Shown: piece after piece, positions 57,283 to 64,000 of the stretch
How positions within the stretch are numbered: the stretch's first letter is position 1
Layout: each line of letters starts with the position of its first letter
Source: Xenoacremonium recifei
Lineage: Eukaryota; Ascomycota; Sordariomycetes; Hypocreales; Nectriaceae
DNA: 64,000 nt
NCBI GenBank assembly: GCA_012184525.1
Contig: WOFQ01000020.1
Location: forward strand, 310,001 to 374,000
Reading direction: 5' to 3'
Position numbers and translations under genes: made by a program
The notes under the pieces: model-generated
What the model was told of the DNA's origin: nothing
What the model saw: the letters and a program-made list of their open reading frames with translations, nothing else
The model's database searches: none

Positions 57283-58023
57283 TGTGCAAATATATCGTGC
57301 CTGAAGGACAGTGTACAAAACTAAAGCTCGATACGCAGATACTTCTTCGAGCTCTGGGTGATCTCGAATTATATACACCAGCTCGTCGTCCTTCCCGTAC
57401 GGCAGTCCTGTCTCTCCTCGCAATTTCAACATCCACCAGGTTCACACTCCCGCGATAGGAAAGATGCATCTTCTCCTGCAGCACACTCCCGAATCTCATC
57501 ACCACATCTGCCGCTCTCTTGAGGGATCGGCACTGCAGGGGCGAGGAAACGCTCGTGGCGTAGGGCTGCGGTTGTGATTTGGCGACGGCACGGGCTAGGT
57601 GCTTGGCAAGGCGATAGATTCGTTTCAAAGTCCTTTGCGGCTGAGAGACAAGCTAAAAGGTGTCCATTACATGCACTATTCTCGTTCAGCTGCGGGCGAC
57701 TGCGTCATGAAATTCGTAAATTGTCTGCTTGGCGAGAATCTGTCTCTCGTTGCCGTCCTTGGCAAGTTCTAGTCTCCCCCTGTCTCGCCCACTTGGTCAT
57801 TTTTCTTGTTGCAGCATCACCAAACACAACGCGGGTGTAGCCGCTGTCTTTTTCTTTCAGCCAAGCTCTCAATTTCCCCCCGCTATGTAAAAATAACCTT
57901 AACATTGTCTGCCTTAAGCTTAAACCATCTTACTCCCCTGTGCATGCTCATTGAGACATCCCCAAGACCAACCAATCATGAAATCCAAGTACACGCTCCC
58001 AGCCAAAATGATCTATCCCCCGT
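57283..58023. promoter_or_regulatory. Promoter of the four-helix gene and 3' flank of the Ala-rich gene
   Basis: 0.74 kb. A 130-codon minus frame at 57236-57628 has no recognisable features and overlaps the start of the membrane-protein gene in another frame. No gene is supported. Confidence 0.55.
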
Positions 58024-59223
58024 TTAGATGCTCACAACGGACGAGTTCGCGTTGGGGAAGCCCAGCAGAGCGTTCCAGGTGTCAGCCGTGCTGCGATCCC
58101 GCGTGCCCAGCGCCTCAATCTCCGCCTTGGCCTGCTGGCACACGGCCTTGGCCTTGTCGTTGGCCTCACACACGTTGGTCAGCTGGTCGCAGATGCGGTT
58201 GGTGATGATGTTGGGGTTGAGCGCCTCCTGCTGGCCCTTGGCGACGAGGGGATCCTGCGGGATGAAGGTGAACTCGGTGGCCGGGCGGTTGTCGAGGCCA
58301 CCGACGAAGGCCATGGTGGGAGTGCAGAGACCGAAATCAGCGTCACCAGTGCTGTCGATGGGAGCAGTGTCGCTGCCGGCCGCGGAGGAAGCAGCTGCAG
58401 AAGCGGCAGAAGACGCGGCAGAAGAAGCAACAACAGCCTCAGCGGCAGAGGCGGTGACGGAGGTGGTGACAGTGACGGTCTTCTTCTTGCCCTTGCACTT
58501 CTTGGTAGTGGCGGCAGCAGCGGCGACAGGGCTAGCAGTGACAGTTACAGTGATGAAGCCTCCGCAGTTGGTAGACACAGCGGCGCTGGATGCAACAGCA
58601 GCAGCACTCGTAGCAGCAACACTCGTAGCGGCAGCGTTGTTGGCAGCAGCAGCAGTAGAAGCAGCAGCCGCCGCGGTACCGCCCTGACCAGCCAGAACAA
58701 CATCTGTTCCATCAGAGTCCACAGCAGTGAAGTTGCTGAAGCCCTGAGCAATCATGACCTGGGCCTGGCTCAGCCCAGCAGCGTTGAAGGGCGTGGCCAC
58801 CGACTTCTTCGAGTTGGCGTTCTCCAGATCGGATCCCAGAACGGCGGGATCGACCAGGGGCACAACACCACGGAGGGCAGTGGTGTTGGGGAGAGTCGCG
58901 TCATTGCAAACAAAGGGCTTGTTCACGACAAAGGGGTTGAAGTTGGTCTCAGCAGACACGAGGCCGAGCGCCGCCGAGATGACCTGCTCGTTGTTACCGA
59001 GCTGGGCAACGATCTCGTCGGCAATGGTGAGCTTCTGGCAGGGGTTGGCAGCAGCAAGCAGAGACCCGGGGATGCTACCAGCGAGGGTAGCGGCGACACC
59101 AGGGGCTCCGAAGCCGGCATCTCCAAGAGCAACGACAGCGGCAACAGGAACTTGCTCCTGGCCGAATCGGGCTTCAGTTGAGGCCGCAAGAGCTGCGATG
59201 AGGGCGATCTTGTAAGAAGACAT
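58024..59223 (-). CDS. Ala-rich secreted protein (circumsporozoite-like in databases)
   Basis: Intronless, 399 residues. The signal peptide is MSSYKIALIAALAASTEA. The N-terminal domain (19-170) has two Cys and segments such as CQKLTIADEIVAQLGNNEQV and NFNPFVVNKPFVCNDATLPN. An Ala/Ser/Thr/Val-rich middle (about 180-300) contains one Cys-Gly-Gly piece and a basic KKCKGKKK insert. The C-terminal domain has FGLCTPTMAFVGGLDNRPAT, CDQLTNVCEANDKAKAVCQQ and ends SSVVSI. Both terminal domains look conserved in Hypocreales secreted proteins that annotation pipelines call circumsporozoite protein from low-complexity similarity; there is no relation to the parasite antigen. Probably an extracellular or cell-wall protein of high expression. 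A TATATAA box lies 229 nt upstream. Confidence 0.8.
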   Translation of the reverse strand: MSSYKIALIAALAASTEARFGQEQVPVAAVVALGDAGFGAPGVAATLAGSIPGSLLAAANPCQKLTIADEIVAQLGNNEQVISAALGLVSAETNFNPFVVNKPFVCNDATLPNTTALRGVVPLVDPAVLGSDLENANSKKSVATPFNAAGLSQAQVMIAQGFSNFTAVDSDGTDVVLAGQGGTAAAAASTAAAANNAAATSVAATSAAAVASSAAVSTNCGGFITVTVTASPVAAAAATTKKCKGKKKTVTVTTSVTASAAEAVVASSAASSAASAAASSAAGSDTAPIDSTGDADFGLCTPTMAFVGGLDNRPATEFTFIPQDPLVAKGQQEALNPNIITNRICDQLTNVCEANDKAKAVCQQAKAEIEALGTRDRSTADTWNALLGFPNANSSVVSI

Positions 59224-60614
59224 GGCGAGACTGTGAAAGATGATAAAGCTTCGACTTGGTAATGAAAAAGGTATGAAGATATCGAAGAAAAGACTGAAGA
59301 CCGACTAGCGGTGTTAGTTGGAATGAATTATAAAAAGGAGTGAGTAGAAACGAAGGCGTTCACAGAACTGCGAGCGAAAGGAAAGTTGAGAGTTTGAAAG
59401 AAAGGCTGAAGATGGAGAGAAACAACCGACGACGAGGAGCGCGACACGCCGTTATATAGCACGCCGATATTGCGATGACATCGTGACCAGCACCCTGGGC
59501 GCCGCAGACACGGGACGACTCACGAACCCCCGTGTTGACGCTTGACGGCGATCATACAACCCTGACGTCCCCTTCGTGCCGCAGAACATGGTTGGCGAGC
59601 TATCGCGGCGGCTACCTCGGTTCATCTGCGACAGCGCTCGGTTGCGGTTGCATCCGCGCCCTTGTTCATCTCGGTTTGAAGCGAAAGAGATCGGATGAGA
59701 AAGTGCAGGGAGGGGGGTAATATAGGTAGGGCTGGGGTTGCGGTCCGTGGCTCCGCGAAGTTATCACGATGAGCCTCGATTTTTCATCTGCTCTTGATGC
59801 CCAAGTTCGAGGATGCCAGAATATTATCAGTCCAGATTTCCATACCTAGAAATTACCCAACTCGGAACGTTTACTCTCAGTTGCAATCCATCATTAATGG
59901 TGTTTTCGTCTTTCCCGTACAAAGGCTCAGAAACTCAATCTGAACAGTATAATCCCCCCAAAAGGCAGCTCATCCCACCCGCCGGAACAAGCCGATCAGA
60001 CAAAGAAGATTTTCCGTCAATTACGTTCCCTCGATCCAAACTCTTCGAGCCTGTTTCGCGCTCAGACGCTAGAAGTTGCTGGAGGCGGTCGCTTAGCATA
60101 GTTCGGTGTCGGACTCTGACACGGGGCTGGGTTGAGACAACTCCAAAACCCTGCAAGTTTGAGACCCTCCCAATTGGTCGCGAAGCGCCGTTGCGCCCAA
60201 TTGCGGTCACCACCGTGGGCTAGTTGTCGCGAGCAACGGTAATTATTGTTGGGTTTCTCGTATTTGGCGAGCGGTGAAGGCGACCTTAATTTGCGGTTCA
60301 GCACCGAGCGTATCTTTCGCAGGGTGAGGATTGGAAGGTCAAAGCACTTCAATGTTGAGCCTTGGTCCGTCGGCTTGTGTTGTTTCTCAAGCCAACGCAG
60401 CGATGCAGAATTTCTGATACCGCCCAACGTCGATCAAGGCATTGGATGCGCGCTGCTAGTTTTGGAGATCTTTCAATGCCGTAGCATTGAACCAAGTGTG
60501 GCGTTGAATGGTTGATCATCGACTCGGTAAGAGATGCCTGTTGGTTTTCGTCCAGAAGCAACCGTCCGAACTCTGATCTTCGTCATGCGGTTTGATGGTA
60601 GATCGATGTAAATC
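59224..60614. promoter_or_regulatory. Large spacer upstream of the Ala-rich gene
   Basis: 1.4 kb. The part to about 59500 is an A/G-rich leader and core promoter of the 59223 gene. The rest holds only unsupported short frames; no RNA gene is seen. Confidence 0.55.
59452..59458 (-). promoter_or_regulatory. TATA-like box upstream of the Ala-rich secreted protein
   Basis: TATATAA on the minus strand, 228 nt before the ATG at 59223, at a distance that leaves room for a long leader. Confidence 0.45.
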
Positions 60615-61259
60615 TCAAGCAGGCTGTGCTGTCCCGTCATCCGGCCATGAAACAAAGTCGTCGATGCTCCAAGGAGTGCTCGCGGTAGTCCCGGAGGAGA
60701 GCGTCTCTGTCGACGATGGTTGAGCACTGTCCGACCAACTAAAGCTGTTCCCAGACTGCTCTAGCCAGGAGAAGTCAAAGTCAGGTTCGATGCCCCCTAA
60801 ATCGAGGCTATCCAACCATGCCGACTCTCCTCCAATCCCATTGATCTCCCGCTCATTCTTCAGATACTCACTCGGCGTCATGCCCACACACTTCTTAAAC
60901 ACACGATGAAAATGCCACTTCGACAACCCCGTCTGCCTCGCCATCTGACTCAAACTCAACCGCTCTCCCGGTCCTCTCTGCGCCGCCACAAAGCCGCGGA
61001 TCTTGCGCACGGCTGCCTCCTCGGGCATGCCGCCGGCGACCTCGGGCTTGCATCGCTTGCAGGCGCGGAAGCCGGCTTCCTGAGCATCGGCGCCGCTGGT
61101 GAAGAAGCGTACGTTGGCGCGGCGTGCAAGACGGGCTTTGCAGATTGGCCGGCAGAAGATCTTGGTTGTCTTGACGGCGTAGACGAATGCGCCGTCGGCG
61201 GTGGCGTTGCGCGAGACAACGGCGTCCCAGCGGGAGACGTCGTCTAGAAAGGCTTGCAT
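60615..61259 (-). CDS. Ada-type methylphosphotriester repair domain with AraC HTH
   Basis: Intronless, 214 residues. Residues 1-75 are an Ada zinc domain: RWDAVVSRNATADGAFVYAV, then KIFCRPICKARLARRANVRF and ACKRCKP supply four Cys (C-x3-C and C-x2-C) of which one is the methyl acceptor in bacterial Ada. Residues 80-135 are one AraC-type helix-turn-helix unit (LSQMARQTGLSKWHFHRVFK then CVGMTPSEYLKNER). The remainder is acidic, Ser/Trp-rich and could be an activation segment. The O6-methylguanine methyltransferase domain of E. coli Ada is missing, as in bacterial AdaA and its fungal relatives. Expected role: removing methyl groups from DNA phosphotriesters and switching on alkylation-response genes. 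Likely old bacterial origin. Confidence 0.88.
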   Translation of the reverse strand: MQAFLDDVSRWDAVVSRNATADGAFVYAVKTTKIFCRPICKARLARRANVRFFTSGADAQEAGFRACKRCKPEVAGGMPEEAAVRKIRGFVAAQRGPGERLSLSQMARQTGLSKWHFHRVFKKCVGMTPSEYLKNEREINGIGGESAWLDSLDLGGIEPDFDFSWLEQSGNSFSWSDSAQPSSTETLSSGTTASTPWSIDDFVSWPDDGTAQPA

Positions 61260-61912
61260 TGCGTGTATAGCAATGAGAACTGTGGTTACGTAGATGAGCT
61301 TGCGTCAATTCTTTCAATATCGATGATCTCGGTGATAATTTTGATGATGGCAGGGTGAAGTTGTGAGTCTTATGGCAGGCACTCACATTGCTACATATAC
61401 GTGAAAATTGGGGCGTTGCGTTCAAAGTGACCAATCACCAGCATCCTCACTTACACCAGGACAAGATCTGCCAAAGCAACTGTTATTATGACATCCAGCT
61501 AGAGACTAGAGCAAAGTAAAAGTAGTTCAGCTATTTTAATACAGGCGTCATTTCCACCGTAGCAAGCCAAGTCCGGTCTATCAAATAAAGATCCAGAAGT
61601 GCAGCAAAACAAAACCTCCTCTCCAGGGTATATCCATCCCATCCCTCCATGCCGAAACAAAAACCTCCAGCCTCCAACGCCCGCGTACTCTATACCGACG
61701 ACCGCCAAATCCAGGCCTTTAGTCCGTAAAACTCCTTGCCAAGGATCCTGTAGTCTTTACAGGGTTTCCGTAGGGGTCCTGTAAAGAACCCAACCCATAT
61801 CAGACGCACGACTCCTCTAAGTGAGCAACCCAGTCAATCGAGATGACAGTCCAAAAGTGAGAACCAACTCCCCGCCGCCGGTATGGGAACACTGTGAGGG
61901 TCCATGTGGACA
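61260..61912. promoter_or_regulatory. Promoter of the Ada-type gene and 3' flank of the last gene
   Basis: 0.65 kb, AT-richer than its neighbours. No coding region is supported. Near 61735-61793 the string CCTGTA(G/A)AG recurs in direct and inverted form. Confidence 0.5.
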
Positions 61913-64000
61913 CTAATTGTCGAATCTGTTGGTCTGGGGGAGAGTTGCATCGCCCCGACCAAAGCGGCGATTGATTTCCTCGCCCCAGGAGACTCGTCGC
62001 TTCTCCTCAGGCTCATCGGGATTCTCAGTAGTGGCACCAGTGTCAGCAGTACCGACCACGCTCTGGGCCCTCTGAGCGAGGCTGACGGGAGTCTTGGGTC
62101 GCTTCCGAAGTATCGAGGCGATGGCATGCTCTGCGCTGCCGGCGTCACTGGCGCTGCTGGCGCGAGTCTTGCTTCGAGTCGTGGGAGGCTCGGCGCGGTT
62201 TCCAATCATGGGAGGGGGAGAAGCACTGGTTCTGACCCGAATGCAATCCGGAGAGATGGGAGCGTCATCCGCGACCTGGTGGGCGGGAGTCATACGGGCC
62301 ATGGCTCTATGGTACTCCCGAACAATGGCATCGGCGCTGTTCTCAGGAACAATGGCCGCGGCGGCGGAATTGCTGTTGGCGCCATTGCTGGCAGCACCAT
62401 GTTCAGCGACAGTGGTGGTAGGGGTAGCATTGCTGGTCACAGTGTTGGTGGTGACGGCAACATTGTTAGCAACGGCATTGTGAACGCCGTTGCCAACGCC
62501 AGCATTACTGTTGGCTCTAGTGTTGCGAGTAGCCAACCGGAAATTTGCAGCAACAGTAGCGGTTCTGGCAGGGTTGATGCCGGCGGCAGCATTGTCGGCA
62601 GCCACAGTAGCTGCGAGCTCAGCGGCACGAGCAGCGGCCTTGGCTTCCGCCTCTTCAGCTCTTTCACGCTCCGAATGCTCGGTCATCATCTCCATAATCT
62701 CAAAAACCTCGGTCGCGATCTCATCGCTGTTTTTCTCAAGGAAAAAGAGATTTCCATTGCCAAAGATGCCTCGGTTGTCGAGCTTCAGATGGAAGACCTC
62801 CACGCCCGCCTGAGACATGAATCGGACGGTAGCCCAGTCAAACAACTGATGCTTACTGGCTGCGCCGGTGACAATAACGTGGCGCATCTTGGCCAGATTG
62901 ACCAACTTGCGAGTCGTGCCGTGAACGTCACCGATCTTCTGACCCTGATTCTGCGGGCCATCCTGCATGAAATAGCGAGCTCCGTTGTCTCGGTCAAACA
63001 CCTCAACCACATCGAGAGGTTTGAGCTCGGGGTGGTTGAAGGAATCGTTCGGAGCGGGCTCAAACGTGAGGGGGATATCAGCTAGGCCGTACTGACGACG
63101 GTGAAGGCAGCGCTCAATACCCGTCTTGCCGAGATCACCAAAGGGAGGGCCAACAGGCTCGAGAGCAAAGACACCAGCCACCATGCTGGGTTCAGTATCG
63201 GCAGCGAGCCAGGCAATGGTAGCCCTAGTACCATGGCCGATCAAAAAGGCCTTCTTTGGCTTGTCGATGGTCTGAAGGAGCTCGACCATGGACTGTCGGC
63301 CCATTTCCTGTCGTTCAACTCGCGGAAGCTCCACGGGAACGAGGGAGTCATAGTAAGCATTGAAGGCCGGCTCGCCAACCTTTCCGTCCTGATAAGGGTT
63401 AGCCTTTGCTCCGTTTCGAGTACATTAGGACGATTACTTACAAAACCGGGGAATTCATATCGGTAAGTGACTTCGTCACCAAGCCTGACAGGCTTGTGGC
63501 CTGTGAGCTGCTGCTCAATCATAGTCATGGGCATGCGTGGGGTCTTGCCATCCACGAGGTGGCGATGGTTGTTCGAAGTAGGATGCTTAGAGCGTCCGAT
63601 CGATGGAAGGTCAACAATGTAGACCTCGAATCCCTTCTTCAGGAAGTAAGTGGCCCAGCCTGGCTCACCATTGGGCTTGCTGCGCCAATGCTGATGAGAG
63701 AGTTCGTTAGCACACTGTTTCAAGGAGGTCGGTTGAATTAACTTACTCCTGCGGTATGGTTGTCTCCGTGAAGGAGGATCACAACATTGATCTGCTTGAT
63801 GATTGCAGGGCGAAGAACCTCGACGTACATTCCGCCGGTTCGGGTATCTCTGGTCCAGTTCATAGCACCGACGTAGAACGTCTGGCAGGTATGCAGCACC
63901 TCTTCGTGCGGCTTAGGATTGTGAGGGGCTCTTTTGGCTCTCTTGGGAACCGGGTTAGGGAGAGGACTGAGGTCACGGTCGGTGGTGGGAGCGCGGTTGT
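61913..64000 (-). CDS. Alpha/beta-hydrolase-fold protein with degenerate catalytic residues, 5' end cut by window edge
   Basis: The gene enters from the right edge; the start is not in the window. Two introns are visible near 63685-63745 and 63390-63440. Fold markers in order: YVGAMNWTRDTRTGGMYVEV, the oxyanion region VVILLHGDNHTAG, GWATYFLKKGFEVYIVDLPS with GRS, and ALEPVGPPFGDL. In related fungal esterases I recall GHSQGG at the nucleophile elbow and GNGHMMMLEKN around the His; here they read GHGTRA (about 63220-63250) and GNGNLFFLEKN (about 62740-62775). So Ser and His both appear lost. After the fold comes a tail of about 230 residues, Ala/Asn/Thr-rich, ending EEKRRVSWGEEINRRFGRGD, where RRVSW fits the PP1-docking RVxF pattern. 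A basic PKRAKR near the right edge resembles a nuclear signal. Confidence 0.8.

Noticed and set aside
61904..63085. 393-codon plus-strand open frame opposite the degenerate hydrolase gene
   Set aside because: It is the mirror of the Ala/Asn/Thr-rich coding tail on the other strand, Gly/Ser/Val low complexity with no domain, and the minus frame has clear fold motifs and splice logic.

Overview
The window is nuclear DNA of a filamentous ascomycete, most likely a Sordariomycete and probably a member of Hypocreales. The evidence is a GC-rich coding sequence with short (about 50-80 nt) GT-AG introns, compact genes on both strands with 0.2-2.6 kb spacers, and a gene set typical of that group (SIN3 with three PAH domains, a SAS4-domain protein, YPT35, RTC5, a DUF7707-type GPI protein, and an Ala-rich secreted protein that databases often label circumsporozoite-like). 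I see no operons, rRNA, tRNA, intact transposon, CRISPR array or recognisable biosynthetic gene cluster. I rebuilt exon structures by hand from splice signals and reading-frame continuity; gene names rest on recalled family features, not on searches.

Layout. 1-4154 (-) is the 5' part of SIN3, whose C-terminal end lies off the left edge. 5448-9941 (-) is TAF2 of TFIID. 10851-12714 (-) is a SAS4-domain chromatin protein. 13957-16542 (+) is adenylosuccinate lyase, with about 15 introns and a 12-nt microexon. 17055-18953 (-) is an IQ-motif protein and 19839-20627 (-) a PX-domain YPT35-like protein. A 2.6-kb gene-free stretch then leads to a small GPI-anchored Cys-rich protein (23239-23965 +). The middle holds an EPT1/CPT1-type phosphotransferase (25570-27067 +), an SDR (27709-28635 -), a glutaminyl-peptide cyclotransferase (29403-30674 +), an arylamine N-acetyltransferase (31333-32320 +), the OST subunit SWP1/ribophorin II (32754-33778 +), an alpha/beta hydrolase (34375-35579 +), N-myristoyltransferase (35757-37502 -) and a membrane-anchored alpha/beta hydrolase with an 8-nt microexon (37891-39378 -).

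The right third holds a probable SWC3 subunit of SWR1 (40598-43052 +) and then the most unusual locus of the window. This is a divergent pair of secreted low-complexity proteins: a His/Lys-repeat protein (44340-46080 -) and a poly-asparagine proprotein with Kex2-like sites (46938-49231 +). They share an 857-bp promoter in which both sides carry the same TATAAAAGAG core. After them come RTC5 (49751-51614 +), RCF1 (51900-52706 -), a ZZ/EF-hand membrane protein (53302-56001 +), a four-helix SUR7/PalI-like protein (56432-57282 -), an Ala-rich secreted protein (58024-59223 -) and an Ada-type alkylation-repair protein without a methyltransferase domain (60615-61259 -). The last gene (61913 to beyond 64000, -) is an alpha/beta-hydrolase-fold protein that appears to have lost both its nucleophile and its catalytic histidine.

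Most genes are unrelated housekeeping neighbours. Possible functional links are the chromatin/transcription genes (SIN3, TAF2, SAS4, SWC3), the ER and secretory genes (SWP1, EPT1, QPCT) and the NMT-RTC5 pair, since RTC5 starts with a myristoylation-type N terminus. None of these links is shown by the sequence to be more than coincidence of position.
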